Assembly (NCBI GenBank): GCA_002397275.1
Contig: DHAA01000040.1
Coordinates: 40,794 to 104,793, forward strand
Direction of reading: 5' to 3'
Length of the DNA stretch: 64,000 nt
Source: Thermacetogenium sp. UBA4966
GTDB taxonomy: Bacteria; Bacillota; DSM-12270; Thermacetogeniales; Thermacetogeniaceae
Part shown: one piece after another, positions 41,209 through 51,700 of the stretch
How positions within the stretch are numbered: position 1 is the first letter of the stretch
How the letters are laid out: each line of letters begins with the position of its first letter
The notes under the pieces: generated by a model
What the model was told of the DNA's origin: nothing
Seen by the model: only the letters and a program-made list of their open reading frames with translations
Database searches by the model: none
Made by a program: the position numbers and the translations under genes

Positions 41209-43187
41209 AGAGAGTAGGTGTCTTCGTCTGTCACTGCGGGTCAAACATAGCAGCGGTCGTGGACTGCGAGAGGGTCGCCAAGGAAGCGGCCAAGTTTCCC
41301 GGAGTGGCTTTCTCCATCGACAACAAATATATGTGTTCTGACCCCGGCCAGGATCTGATCAAAAAGGCTGTGGAGGAACATCACCTCGACCGGATAGTGG
41401 TCGCCTCCTGCACTCCCCGCATGCACGAACCGGTATTCCGGAGAGCGACGGAAAACGCCGGGATCAACCCCTATCTGTTCGCCATGACCAATATCAGGGA
41501 GCATGTCTCCTGGATCCATACGGACAGAGAAAAGGCTACGGAAAAAGCCATCGATCTGGTGCGCATGGCCGTAGCCAAGGTTCTGCATACCGTACCGCTG
41601 GAGAAGTCCAGCATACCGATCACCAAAAGGGCCCTGGTTATCGGCGGCGGCATCGCCGGGATGCAGGCTGCACTGGACATAGCCGATAACGGCAATCCGG
41701 TGGTGCTGGTCGAACGCGAGCCCACCATCGGCGGCAAGATGCCTATGCTGGACAAGACCTTTCCCTCACTTGACTGTTCAGCCTGTATCTGTACGCCAAA
41801 GATGGCTTCTACCGACCAGCATCCGAACATCACCATCTACACCCATTCGGAAGTGGAAAGGGTCGACGGCTACATCGGTAACTTCCAGGTGACAATTCGC
41901 CAGAAGGCCAAGTATGTAGACCACAAAATCTGCACCGGCTGCGGCTTATGCGAGACGAAGTGCCCCAACAAAAAGATCCCCAACTCTTTCGAGGCGGGGA
42001 TGGGGAACAGAACCGCCATCTATAAGGCGTTTCCTCAGGCTGTGCCCAATAAGCCGATCATCGACGCCGCCAACTGCCGCAAACTGACCAAGGATAAATG
42101 CGGCGTCTGCGCCAAGGTCTGTCCTACCGGCGCCATCAAATACGACGACCAGGACGAGCTGATCACCATAGATGTGGGCGCCATCGTCATGGCCACCGGC
42201 TACGACCTCTTCCCCTGGAAGGAGGCATACGGGGAATACGGCTACGGCAAGTATCCGGATGTGATCACCGGCCTGCAGTTCGAGCGCCTGGTCAACGCCT
42301 CCGGACCTACCTCGGGTCATATCCTGCGCCCCTCCGACGGAAAGGAGCCGAAAACCATTGTCTTTATCAAGTGTGTCGGCTCGCGGGACGACGTTAAAGG
42401 CAAGGCCTACTGCTCCCGCACATGCTGTATGTACACCGCCAAACACGCCCACCAGGCGGTTGATAAGATCGAAGATTCCCATGTCATCGTCTTTTACATG
42501 GACGTCAGAACGGCGGGCAAGGGGTATGAGGAGTTCTACCAGCGAACGGTAGAGGACGGCGTCCATTATGTGCGCGGCCGCGTCTCTAAGATCTACCAGC
42601 TGGGAGATAAACTGATCGTGCGCGGTGAAGATACCCTTCTCGGCGAGGCGGTGCAGGTCAATGCCGACCTGGTGGTGCTGGCCACCGCTATGGTACCCAG
42701 CGCCGGTTCCGGGGAGATCGCCCACATCGTCGGCTTCTCCACTGATAAGGACGGCTTCTACCAGGAGGCTCACCCCAAGCTGCGTCCTCTGGAAACCTTC
42801 ACCGCAGGAGTGTTCCTGGCAGGCGCCTGTCAGGGGCCGAAAGACATCCCCGATACCGCGGCTCAGGGGAGCGGCGCCGCTGCCAAAGCCAGCGCCGTCT
42901 TATCCAACAGGAGCATGGAAACCGACCCGCTGATCAGCCAGGTGAACGACGCTGTCTGCGCCGGCTGCGGCGTCTGCGTGGGAATCTGTCCTTACCGGGC
43001 GATCGAACTGAAAGAGATTACACAAAGAGCGGGCGGTAAAACAATAGCGCGCCGCGTCGCTTCGATCAACAGCGGACTTTGCCAGGGTTGCGGGGCCTGC
43101 GTCGCCGCCTGCCGCTCGGGGGCCTTAGATTTGAAAGGATTTACCAACCAACAAATAATGGCGGAGGTGGATGCGCTGTGTCTGTAA
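41205..43187 (+). CDS. hdrA: Heterodisulfide reductase subunit A-like flavoprotein
   Basis: 660 residues, the bifurcating core of the complex. FAD-binding GGGIAGMQAALDIAD at about 147-161, the LDKTFPSLDCSACICTPKM segment, ferredoxin motifs CTGCGLCETKCP and CGVCAKVCPTGA, the FIKCVGSRD...CSRTCCMYT stretch, and two further clusters at the end (CAGCGVCVGICP, CQGCGACVAACRSG). No selenocysteine codon is needed. Electrons reach it from the FlxD/Flx side and split between ferredoxin and disulfide; this is from knowledge of the family. flxD starts inside its last codons. Confidence 0.93.
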   Translation: MKRVGVFVCHCGSNIAAVVDCERVAKEAAKFPGVAFSIDNKYMCSDPGQDLIKKAVEEHHLDRIVVASCTPRMHEPVFRRATENAGINPYLFAMTNIREHVSWIHTDREKATEKAIDLVRMAVAKVLHTVPLEKSSIPITKRALVIGGGIAGMQAALDIADNGNPVVLVEREPTIGGKMPMLDKTFPSLDCSACICTPKMASTDQHPNITIYTHSEVERVDGYIGNFQVTIRQKAKYVDHKICTGCGLCETKCPNKKIPNSFEAGMGNRTAIYKAFPQAVPNKPIIDAANCRKLTKDKCGVCAKVCPTGAIKYDDQDELITIDVGAIVMATGYDLFPWKEAYGEYGYGKYPDVITGLQFERLVNASGPTSGHILRPSDGKEPKTIVFIKCVGSRDDVKGKAYCSRTCCMYTAKHAHQAVDKIEDSHVIVFYMDVRTAGKGYEEFYQRTVEDGVHYVRGRVSKIYQLGDKLIVRGEDTLLGEAVQVNADLVVLATAMVPSAGSGEIAHIVGFSTDKDGFYQEAHPKLRPLETFTAGVFLAGACQGPKDIPDTAAQGSGAAAKASAVLSNRSMETDPLISQVNDAVCAGCGVCVGICPYRAIELKEITQRAGGKTIARRVASINSGLCQGCGACVAACRSGALDLKGFTNQQIMAEVDALCL

Positions 43188-43624
43188 AATCAAGCGATGC
43201 CCAGGAGGCCTGGGAGCCGAAAATTCTGGCCTTCTGCTGTAACTGGTGCTCTTACGCCGGCGCAGACCTGGCCGGATTGAACCGCACCCAGCAACCTCCC
43301 AACGTGAGGATCATCAGAGTTCCCTGCTCCGGGCGGGTCGATCCGCAGTTCATCATGCGAGCCTTCCAGGACGGGGTCGACGGCGTGCTGGTGGCAGGCT
43401 GCCATCCCGGTGATTGTCACTATTCCACCGGCAATTTTTTCGCGCGCAGACGCTTTCTTTTATTCCAACGCATATTCGATTATATCGGGATTGATCCGGG
43501 GCGCCTGCAAAACAGATGGATTTCCGGTGCGGAGGGAGACAAGTTCGCCGCGACCGTAAGCAAGGTCACCGAAGATATCCGGGCGCTGGGGCCCAATAGA
43601 AAGCTGAGGGATGAGCATGAGTGA
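43178..43624 (+). CDS. flxD: MvhD/FlxD-type iron-sulfur subunit
   Basis: 148 residues of the MvhD family, which binds a [2Fe-2S] cluster and passes electrons to HdrA. Conserved cysteines are in AFCCNWCSYAGAD, RVPCSGRVDP and GCHPGDCHY. Start GTG 43178 (10 bases inside hdrA) with GGAGGTGG upstream. The presence of flxABC next door rather than hydrogenase genes points to the Flx type. Confidence 0.9.
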   Translation: MSVKSSDAQEAWEPKILAFCCNWCSYAGADLAGLNRTQQPPNVRIIRVPCSGRVDPQFIMRAFQDGVDGVLVAGCHPGDCHYSTGNFFARRRFLLFQRIFDYIGIDPGRLQNRWISGAEGDKFAATVSKVTEDIRALGPNRKLRDEHE

Positions 43625-44510
43625 TCCATCCGGAGAAATGAGAGAATTAGCCAAAAAACTGTTGGAGAACGGGGAGGTCGACCGCATCATCGGCTGGGAA
43701 AAAGGCAATTTGTGGTATCAATCCCCTCCCTTGTTTATTACGCGGGCCGAGGAGACGGACCGCCTGGTGTTCGATGATTTTGCCATCAATTCCCTGGTGA
43801 CATATCTGCTTGATGAGCGGGACAGCGGCAAAAAAACAGGGATATTTGTCAAGGGGTGCGACTCCCGGGGGCTGGTACGCATTCTTCAGGACAAGCAGAT
43901 CGCCAGAGAGAGCGTCTATGTGATCGGCCTGCCCTGCAGCGGCAAGAAGGACCCCCGGCAGGCGCTGAGCAGCGGCGCTAGTGAAAGCAGCCAGGTTCCC
44001 CCGGCAGCCAAGTGCGAGGAGTGCCTCTATCCTAATCCGGTGATCTATGACGTCATCATCGGCGAGGCTGTCGAGGCCAAAGCAAAGGGCGACCGCTTCG
44101 CCGCGGTCAAGGAGATCGAGGCCAAAACAGCCGACGAAAAGTACGCCTACTGGACATCCCAGTACTCCAAATGCCTGCGCTGTTTAGCCTGCCGCAACGT
44201 CTGCCCTGCCTGTAACTGCCGGGAGTGCGCCTTTGATATCAGCAAGCCGCGCATCCTGGCTAAGGAGAACAACCTATCCCATAACATGGTCTACCACCTC
44301 ACCAGAGCGTTTCACGCGGCCGGGCGCTGCGTAGAGTGCGGAGAGTGCGAACGCGTCTGTCCGATGGGCATTCCCATCATGCAGTTGAACAAAAAGATCA
44401 TCAAGGAGATCAACGACCTGTTCGGCCCCTATGAGGCCGGGGTCAAGCTTGATGAGACGCCGCCGCCGCTCGGTACCTACCAAACCAGCGATCCCGAAGA
44501 ATTCATGTAG
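43611..44510 (+). CDS. flxC: Iron-sulfur protein of the Hdr-Flx complex (FlxC-like)
   Basis: 299 residues. N-terminal half resembles FrhB/FdhB-type proteins (GIFVKGCDSRGLVRILQDKQI); the C-terminal half has cysteine motifs CLRCLACRNVCPACNCREC and CVECGECERVCPMG for [4Fe-4S] clusters. Probably links NAD(P)H-derived electrons to FlxD and HdrA. Overlaps flxD by 14 bases; a second ATG at 43617 has better spacing. Naming by position in the flx set is an inference. Confidence 0.75.
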   Translation: MSMSDPSGEMRELAKKLLENGEVDRIIGWEKGNLWYQSPPLFITRAEETDRLVFDDFAINSLVTYLLDERDSGKKTGIFVKGCDSRGLVRILQDKQIARESVYVIGLPCSGKKDPRQALSSGASESSQVPPAAKCEECLYPNPVIYDVIIGEAVEAKAKGDRFAAVKEIEAKTADEKYAYWTSQYSKCLRCLACRNVCPACNCRECAFDISKPRILAKENNLSHNMVYHLTRAFHAAGRCVECGECERVCPMGIPIMQLNKKIIKEINDLFGPYEAGVKLDETPPPLGTYQTSDPEEFM

Positions 44511-44525
44511 AGGAGGCGGAACAGT

Positions 44526-45536
44526 ATGCAAGGGATAGCCAAACAAGATTTAAATAAAGTGCTGGAGACTTTGTCCGGCGGCGGCGCCGCGCTCCTGGTT
44601 CCCATGGAGATAGACGGGGTTACCCGTTTTGCTCGCTGGGAGCAGGGCGCCAAGACGGCATTGGGCGCGGGGAATACGCTCCTTCCTCCCAAGGAGGCCC
44701 TTTTCCCGCAGAACGAAAAGGTTTTCAATTATGAGATGAGCAATGAAGAAGCGAAAATCGTGCCGTCCGCGGCGGCAGCGGAGGAAACTATCATCCTGGG
44801 GATCAGACCCTGCGATGTCAGGGCCATCCAGGCCCTGGACAACGTCTTTCTAACTAAAGACTATGTTGACGAGCTATACAAGACAAGACGCCGGCACACC
44901 CTGCTGATCGCTCTCGGCTGCACCCAGCCGGCGCCGACCTGCTTCTGCAGTTCCGTAGGCGGGGACCCGCTGCAGGCAGAAGGCGCGGACATCATGCTCT
45001 GGGATCTGGGAGAGACCTACGGGCTGGAGGCTCTCAGCGACAAAGGGAAGGACCTGCTCAAAAAGATAGATAAGTTTATGAGCAAGAGCCGCGGCAAAAA
45101 ACCGGCCGCCGGCAAATTCTCCCTGGAGGTCGATAGCCGAGGCATCGCGGAGAAGCTGCACAATATGTTCGAAGACCCCATCTGGGACCGCTGGTACCAA
45201 AAATGCCTGGGCTGCGGGATCTGTACCTTCATCTGCCCCACCTGCCACTGTTTCGACATGCAGGAAAAACACACCGGACAGTGGGACGGCTACCGCTATC
45301 GCTGCTGGGACTCCTGTATGTTTCAGGAATACAGCCTGATGGCCGGGGGGCACAACCCGCGTCCCACGAAGAAGGAACGCCTCCGCAACCGCTTCCTGCA
45401 CAAGCTCTGCTTCTTCCAGGAGCGCTACGGCATGCTGCTGTGCACCGGATGCGGGCGTTGTGTGCGTGAGTGCCCGGTGGGCATGGACATCACCAAGTTC
45501 ATCAAGGAAGTCAGTGAGGTGAGTCTCAATGAATAG
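44526..45536 (+). CDS. flxB: Iron-sulfur protein of the Hdr-Flx complex (FlxB-like)
   Basis: 336 residues, similar in layout to the beta subunit of sulfhydrogenase or AsrA-type sulfite reductase subunits: ILGIRPCDVRAIQALDNVF near residue 98, LIALGCTQPAPTCFCSS near 125, and two ferredoxin motifs, CLGCGICTFICPTCHCFD and CTGCGRCVRECPVG. GAGGAGG precedes the ATG. Overlaps flxA by 8 bases. An electron-transfer role is expected. Confidence 0.82.
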   Translation: MQGIAKQDLNKVLETLSGGGAALLVPMEIDGVTRFARWEQGAKTALGAGNTLLPPKEALFPQNEKVFNYEMSNEEAKIVPSAAAAEETIILGIRPCDVRAIQALDNVFLTKDYVDELYKTRRRHTLLIALGCTQPAPTCFCSSVGGDPLQAEGADIMLWDLGETYGLEALSDKGKDLLKKIDKFMSKSRGKKPAAGKFSLEVDSRGIAEKLHNMFEDPIWDRWYQKCLGCGICTFICPTCHCFDMQEKHTGQWDGYRYRCWDSCMFQEYSLMAGGHNPRPTKKERLRNRFLHKLCFFQERYGMLLCTGCGRCVRECPVGMDITKFIKEVSEVSLNE

Positions 45537-46350
45537 CGAATGCTGTAACCCCTTAGTTCCATTGCCGGGCAAGATCATAAAAATAGTCGACGAGTCCCCG
45601 GATGTCAAGACCTTCCACATCGCCGCAGCAGAGGGGAAACCCTTCACCCCGCTGCCCGGTCAGCTGGGGATGCTCTCCATCCCCGGCGTCGGCGAGGGAA
45701 TGTTCTCCATCACCAGCCAGGGGCCGGATCACCTGGAGATGGCCATCAAAAAGGTAGGGGTACTGACCGACTCCCTTCACGATGCCCAAGTGGGGCAGCC
45801 GATCGCCATCCGCGGCCCCTACGGTAACGGCTTCCCCGTCGAAAAATTCAAGGGGAAGGACATCCTGTTTATCGGCGGCGGCATCGGACTGGCGCCGGTG
45901 CGCTCGCTGATCGTCCACTGCCTGCAGAATCGCGGCGACTTTGGGAAGATCTCCATCCTCTACGGAGCGCGTTCCCCGGAGGAGTTGGTCTTCAAAGAGG
46001 ACCTCTTCAAGAACTGGCCGCAGGCCAAGGACACCACAGTGTACGTCACGGTGGACAAGGGGGATGAACAGTGGCAGGGACACGTTGGTTTTGTCCCCGC
46101 CTATGTGGAGGAGATCAACCCCTCCCCCAGCATGGTTCTGCTCTGCGGACCGCCGGTGATGATCAAGTTCACCCTGGAAACCCTGTCCAAGCTGGGGTTC
46201 AGCAACGAACAGATCGTCACCACATTGGAGATGCGCATGAAGTGCGGCATCGGCAAGTGCGGACGCTGCAACATCGGCAGCAAGTTTATCTGCCTGGACG
46301 GGCCGGTCTTCACCCTGAATGAGCTTGAAGGCCTGCCGCCGGAGTACTGA
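45529..46350 (+). CDS. flxA: FAD/NAD(P)-binding oxidoreductase subunit (FlxA-like)
   Basis: 273 residues of the ferredoxin-NADP reductase/PyrK/AsrB superfamily: flavin-binding N-terminal barrel (GQLGMLSIPG, MFSITSQGP), NAD(P)-binding part (ILFIGGGIGLAPVRSLI), and a C-terminal [2Fe-2S] site (CGIGKCGRCNIGSKFICLDG). It is the likely NAD(P)H entry point of the complex. Last gene of the operon; a strong hairpin follows. Confidence 0.88.
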   Translation: MNSECCNPLVPLPGKIIKIVDESPDVKTFHIAAAEGKPFTPLPGQLGMLSIPGVGEGMFSITSQGPDHLEMAIKKVGVLTDSLHDAQVGQPIAIRGPYGNGFPVEKFKGKDILFIGGGIGLAPVRSLIVHCLQNRGDFGKISILYGARSPEELVFKEDLFKNWPQAKDTTVYVTVDKGDEQWQGHVGFVPAYVEEINPSPSMVLLCGPPVMIKFTLETLSKLGFSNEQIVTTLEMRMKCGIGKCGRCNIGSKFICLDGPVFTLNELEGLPPEY

Positions 46351-46402
46351 TATACGGCAGCCTCGCCGCCCGCCGGGCGACCATCGACTATATGTATCGT
46401 CA

Positions 46403-46440
46403 AACCCCACCCTCTAGGCAAAACGGGTGGGGTTAAATTT
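46403..46440. terminator. Bidirectional terminator between flxA and cbiZ
   Basis: AACCCCACCC (46403-46412) pairs with GGGTGGGGTT (46425-46434). It ends both convergent operons; T-runs are short on each side. Confidence 0.7.
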
Positions 46441-47512
46441 ATATCCGGACGAGCGTCTCCACCCACGCCTGGACGAAATCCTCAAGCTCTCTGCCGCCGA
46501 CCGCGGTCAATGGGACGCCGAACTTGGCCGCCGCTGCCGCCAGCAGTTGATCGCCGGCCGCGGCGCATTCCTCCGCGGATAACAATTTCCAGAGAAACTG
46601 ATCCAGCAGATGAACATACAATGAGGTAAGGGTCACCAGATACGGGTCTTTGTCCAGGCGAGACCAGCTCTCCGTAAATTGCGCTTTGTCATCACAGCAG
46701 CCGCGGTTATGCTCCAGATATTCCCGCCACACCCTGTCCTCATTAACTCCGAATCGTTTCAAGCGCCTTAAAACGCTGTGCTGCATCTGCGGCGACAAGC
46801 CCGTCTGCCTCAGCAATGCCTCTTGAACAGCCGGTTTAACGGCGCAGCCGATCAATTCACCCAGTTTGGAGTGCTTGCCCGCGCTCTCAAAATAGAGAGG
46901 CGAAGACGGATTAGCCACGATAATCGTCTGGTCGGTCCCGGATCCTGTGGCCAGCCCGTTGGAATAATTGCTGCCGGCCATCAGTTCCTGCAGGGCCGCG
47001 GTTTTAGCCTCCGTGCAGGTGACCAGGGCCCTCGCCAGGATCCCCGGGGGGAGATCGGCGTCGATGATCAGTATGATATTGATCGTCCCCGGCCGCGGCA
47101 GAATACTTTTATCGACAGGAAGAAAATGCGGCGCGGGGTCCCCGGCCCGGCCGCCGTTGACCTCGATGCCGCCGGTCACGATCGCCGTAACAGTAAGGTT
47201 CTCATATCTACTCGCATTGATCGCCGCGTTTTCCATCTGCGCCCCTGTCCCTATCCCGCAAACCGTATCCGGATCAAACCCCATATCCCGCGCTTCCAGC
47301 CGCATATGCTCCTCAAAGGTCGGGGCGCGCAAAATGCATTCCGTTCTGTCCTCCGTTGAGCAGTCATAATTGAAGACAGCCTGCATATCTTCCCTGTAAC
47401 CCCCGTTTAATATGGCGGTGCTGAGAACCTTGCGCGGCTGTTCAAACTGAACGACGATGCGTCGTTCATAGCGGTAAACCGCATCACCGGTATTCAATGT
47501 GCAAAGCAGCAT
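46439..47512 (-). CDS. cbiZ: Adenosylcobinamide amidohydrolase (CbiZ)
   Basis: 357 residues. CbiZ cuts the aminopropanol arm from adenosylcobinamide or pseudocobalamin to give adenosylcobyric acid, letting the cell rebuild cobalamin with its own lower ligand. Recognised by VLSTAILNGGYRED, VTAIVTGGIEVNGGRAGDP, INIILIIDADLPPG, ALVTCTEAKTAALQEL and LATGSGTDQTIIVA. Other CbiZ proteins are about 200-240 residues; the extra C-terminal 120 residues here are helical and unassigned. GGAGGAG precedes the ATG. Last gene of the lower B12 unit. Confidence 0.88.
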   Translation of the reverse strand: MLLCTLNTGDAVYRYERRIVVQFEQPRKVLSTAILNGGYREDMQAVFNYDCSTEDRTECILRAPTFEEHMRLEARDMGFDPDTVCGIGTGAQMENAAINASRYENLTVTAIVTGGIEVNGGRAGDPAPHFLPVDKSILPRPGTINIILIIDADLPPGILARALVTCTEAKTAALQELMAGSNYSNGLATGSGTDQTIIVANPSSPLYFESAGKHSKLGELIGCAVKPAVQEALLRQTGLSPQMQHSVLRRLKRFGVNEDRVWREYLEHNRGCCDDKAQFTESWSRLDKDPYLVTLTSLYVHLLDQFLWKLLSAEECAAAGDQLLAAAAAKFGVPLTAVGGRELEDFVQAWVETLVRI

Positions 47513-47639
47513 CTTCGTCTCTCCTCCTAAATGTTATGTTAAACCCGGCTAAACCTTACAACCAATTCCAAATTACTGCAACTAATCGAAGTCTCCAACC
47601 GCTGATCATATTTCTTTGCCAGACTGAAACCCACGCTTC

Positions 47640-48716
47640 TCATAGCCGGCTGATCTGCGGAATGGTTTTGTGTCGTCGATACCAGAGGATACATGCTTTT
47701 TTCAGGGCGCACTCCGCCTCATATGCCTTGCCGCCGCACCCGGAGCCATACCAGCGCGTAAAACAGCCGCCGCCGCAAAGAGTAAAATCAGGGCATTCCC
47801 AGCAGAAGGCCATGCTTTTCCGGATCGATTCCGCAGCGGCCTCTTGCCTGGTTTGATCAATACCCTTCCGCACATCTCCCAGCCGGAAGTCCTCCTCTCC
47901 GACCAATGAAGAGCAAGGATAGATTCTCCCCAAAGCATCCACATAGGCCGCCTCTCCGTTCATGGCATGGCAGTGCCCAAAGCCCTCGCCTATTCTTCCC
48001 CGCGCCAGCTTTTCCACCCGCTCCAGCTGTGAGATCAGCATGCTTCTCCCCGTATACCTGGACAGTCGCTCCGCCGTCTGCAAAGCATCCAGCAGGCCGG
48101 CCGCCACTGCCTCGGCGGAAGGGGGGGTCAGCTTTCTCCCCCGGCCCTGGCCGCGCAGCAGGTCAAAGCCGATGCGCCGCACATTGCCCAGATAATAGGC
48201 CATCTCCACCACGCCTGCCAGCCGGCGCACATTTTCAGCAGTGACGACACAGGTTACGCCGGCAGCTATCCCCTCTGCGGCCAGGTATGCGGCGCCGCGC
48301 CCTATGCGGCGGCTGGTCCCTCTCCCATCGGGAAAACGGCGCAGCCGGTCATTGATCTCCGGCCAGCCGTCCAGGCTGATGCCGACGCCGACCCTGGCCC
48401 GGCGCAAAGAGCATGCCCGTTCCCTGTTCAGCAGGGAGGCATTGGTCTGCACCTGCATCATGGCCGGGATCTTGCGCCGCCGCACGTAACAGGCGATCTC
48501 CTGCAGCAAACCAAAAGCCAGCAGAGGCTCTCCCCCGCTGAACTGCAGGACAAAAGGCGCCCCGCCGGCCGCCGCCAAATCGACCGCCCGCAGCGCGGTA
48601 TCCAGGCTCATCATCTCCTGAGGATGATTCTGGGCATAGCAATACTTGCAGGCAAAGTTGCACCGTCCCGTCAGGCTCAGCACCAGCATCTTCAGCTGCC
48701 CTTTACTGTCTGTCAC
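47640..48716 (-). CDS. Radical SAM protein with SPASM domain
   Basis: 358 residues. The radical SAM cluster motif is C19-x3-C23-x2-C26 (GRCNFACKYCYAQ), followed by QFSGGEPLL. The C-terminal third is a SPASM domain with many cysteines (CHAMNGEAAYVDALGRIYPC, CWECPDFTLCGGGC) for extra [4Fe-4S] clusters, as in peptide maturases and sulfatase-maturing enzymes. GTG 48716 is chosen as start, inside the end of cobN. No peptide substrate gene was found nearby; being between cobN and cbiZ suggests a corrinoid-related or cofactor role. Substrate unknown. Confidence 0.82.
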   Translation of the reverse strand: MTDSKGQLKMLVLSLTGRCNFACKYCYAQNHPQEMMSLDTALRAVDLAAAGGAPFVLQFSGGEPLLAFGLLQEIACYVRRRKIPAMMQVQTNASLLNRERACSLRRARVGVGISLDGWPEINDRLRRFPDGRGTSRRIGRGAAYLAAEGIAAGVTCVVTAENVRRLAGVVEMAYYLGNVRRIGFDLLRGQGRGRKLTPPSAEAVAAGLLDALQTAERLSRYTGRSMLISQLERVEKLARGRIGEGFGHCHAMNGEAAYVDALGRIYPCSSLVGEEDFRLGDVRKGIDQTRQEAAAESIRKSMAFCWECPDFTLCGGGCFTRWYGSGCGGKAYEAECALKKACILWYRRHKTIPQISRL

Positions 48717-51700
48717 TTCTCTCTTCCATCTCCCCTTCGATATCCAGGTAGAGATCCTGCAATTTCTGTTTTGTCTCTTCATCCGCCTGCCACAGGCCGC
48801 GCTGCACCGCCTCCAGCAGGGTTTCCACAATCCGCTGCAAGGCCCAGGGGTTCACTTCCTTCATCCATTCCTGCATCTCTTGAGCGAAGGCGTATTTTTC
48901 CGCATATTTTTCGTACATCCAATCTTCCAGCACATCGCTGGTGGCATCCCATTGATAACTGTGCGCCACGTAAGCGGCCAGGTCGGCCGCACCCTTATAT
49001 CCGTGCTCCATCATCCCCTCGATGAACTTGGGGTTGAGGGCTTCCCCGCGGAAGATGCGCTTCACTTCGTCCTGCAGGGAGCGCGTGATCACCTTTTTTC
49101 TGTCTGAACTGTCGCCGCAGTAGGAACGCGGCGCCTCCCCTTTCAAGCTGCGCACCGCGGCTATCATACCGCCATGATAGGCATTGTAGTCGTCAGAGTT
49201 GAGCATGCTGATTTCGCGGGTGTCTTCGTTTTGCACGGTCACATCGAGAGCGGCCAGGCGGCGGCTGAAAAGCTCCGGCAAGAAAGCCCCTTTGGCTTTG
49301 ACGCCGTAGGCGTAGCAGCCCCAGCGCACATAAACCCTGGCCAGATCGCTGATGCTCTCCCAGTTTTTTGCTTCCAAAAGATCGCTCACACCCGCCCCGT
49401 AGGTTCCCAGCGGATCGCCGAAAATGCGATAGCTGGCCTGTTCCCAGGCTTCTTCGCTCTCTATCCCCTCCTGCTCCATCTGCGCGGCGTCCTGAAGCAC
49501 ATGTTTGCGCACATAGTTGATCTCAGGGCTTTCCTCCAGATTGGCCACCAGTTCCACAGCCTTGTCCATCAAGTTTATAGCCATGGGCATGCTGTCGCGG
49601 AACAGTCCGCTGATGCGCGCCGTCACATCGATGCGCGGGCGCTTCAGCTCTTCTAGAGGCATAACCTCCAGATCCACCACCCGCCCGCTGCCTCGCTGCC
49701 AGACGGGACGCACTCCCAGCAGATAAAGAAATTCGGCTATGCACTGGCCGTGGCTGCGCTCGTTGCTGGTAGCCCAGACTACGATGCCCACGCTTTCCGG
49801 GTAACGCCCCTCCTCAGCCAGATAGCTCTCCATAATATCGTCCCCCATCGCCTTGCCGATCTCCCAGGCGGGAGGGGTAGGCATGGTGCGGGGATCGATC
49901 CCGTAGAAATTCCGCCCTGTGGGCAGTACATCAGGCATGCCGTTGGTAGGAGCGCCTCCCGGCCCCGGTTCCACATAGCGTCCCTCCAGAGCATCCAGCA
50001 GGTTTGTGATTTCCTGCCTTGTCTTTTCCAGGTTGGGCGCACAAGTTTCGCAGATATAACGGGCTATGCGCAGCAGCCGCAGGCGCAGGCTTTGCTTTAA
50101 ATCGCCCGCCCACGGCAAATCCAGCACGCTTTCCGCCTGCTCCGCGGAAAAGTTGTGTTCCGCCAGCATAAGAACGAAGCTGCGGCTGCGCTCGTCGATT
50201 TCGCCGAGCAGCTCCCCATAGGTCATCTCGCTGTCCGGGAGCATCTTGGCGCTCTGTTCCAGCAGATCATAATAGTCGAATCCGTAGGCCGCGGCCAGGG
50301 TCTGGGGCAGAGAGGGGATCTCCTCGCTCTCCATGCGCGTCAGCGCCAGCAGGTATTCCAGCAAGGCTTCCTCATGCGGAGCAGATCCCAGCACATGGAG
50401 ACCCACCCGGATCTGCATATTCTTGATATCGGTTATGTAAAGATGCAGGCGCCGGACATAATCTGCAAAGGGGGCCTGCGGCTCTTCGGGAATATCATCC
50501 GCCAAATTGGCCTCCCGCGCTTTCTCGCGGATCAGATTGGCGATCACCTCTGCATTACCGGGCTGGTTCTGTTTAAAATGAACATATTCGTCCAGCAGTT
50601 TTTCCAGCTCAGCCAGCTCGTCGTATGTACCTGCCTTGCTCATCGGGGGAGAAAGATAGCCGATCAGACAGGCGGCGCCGCGCCGTTTGGCCTGGATCCC
50701 TTCGCCGATAACGGTGATCCAATAGGGGTAAATATTCGGCAAATCACCGATGGACAGATCAGGATAGCATTGCCGCGAGAGAGCGGCGCCTTTGCCGGGC
50801 AGCCATTCCAAGGAACCGTGGGTGCCGACATGAATAACGGCATCCGCCTGCCAGATGTCACGCAGCCAGTGGTAATAGGCAAGATAGTGATGCGTCGGGG
50901 CACAGTCAGGGGAATGATAGATCTTCGACGCCTCCTCGCCAAAACCGCGCGGGGGCTGCACTGTGATAAACAGATTGCCGTTCAGCATGCCGGGTACCAG
51001 GAGCTTCCCCTCGTATCGGAAGACATCCCCCGGGGGCGCCCCCCAGTCATGCTCCAGCTGAGAGCGGGTTTTCTCAGATAAAGCGTCAAAGAAGTTCCGG
51101 TATTGCTCTTCGCTCACTTTTTCAGCCGACTCAACCTGCTCGTCCGTCATGAAATTGCGGTCGTTGGTGGCATGCTTCACCAATTCATTGATCAATGACC
51201 GGCTGTCGTCAGGAATGCGCCCAACCCGATACCCCCTCTCCGCCATTTCAGCCAGCAAAAGGCGGACGCTTTCCATGGAATCCAGCCCGGCCGCACCGCC
51301 GATATTGGCGTTGGTGGGAGGATAATTATGAAAGACGATGCCGACCCTTTTCTCGCTGTTCGCTTTATGGCGCAGTTGGGCCCACTTTTTGGCTTTACGC
51401 GCCAGCATATTGACGCGCTCCGCCAGCGGCAGATAAACGGCGTTGCCGTCAGGCTGATATTCTCTGCCCGCCGCGGGGACAGAGTGGATGATGCCGTCGA
51501 ACTCCGGCATGGTGACGCTGACCGCGATCTCCATGGCGGTCATCCCCTCCAGGCTGTTTTTCCATTCCTCTCGCGGGCTTAGCAGGGTATAAGCCTGCAG
51601 CACCGGTACATTCAGCCTCTCCAGGGAGGCGAGGTCAATCGCTCTTGTGGCGGTAAGGGAAAATTTAATCGTGTTGATCAGCACATCGATCAGCGGCCGC

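Noticed and set aside
45553..46410. 285-codon minus-strand frame opposite flxA
   Set aside because: Mirror of the flxA gene, with no family resemblance.
50155..51081. 308-codon plus-strand frame inside cobN
   Set aside because: Antisense shadow of the conserved cobN gene; no domain is recognised and no ribosome site precedes it.
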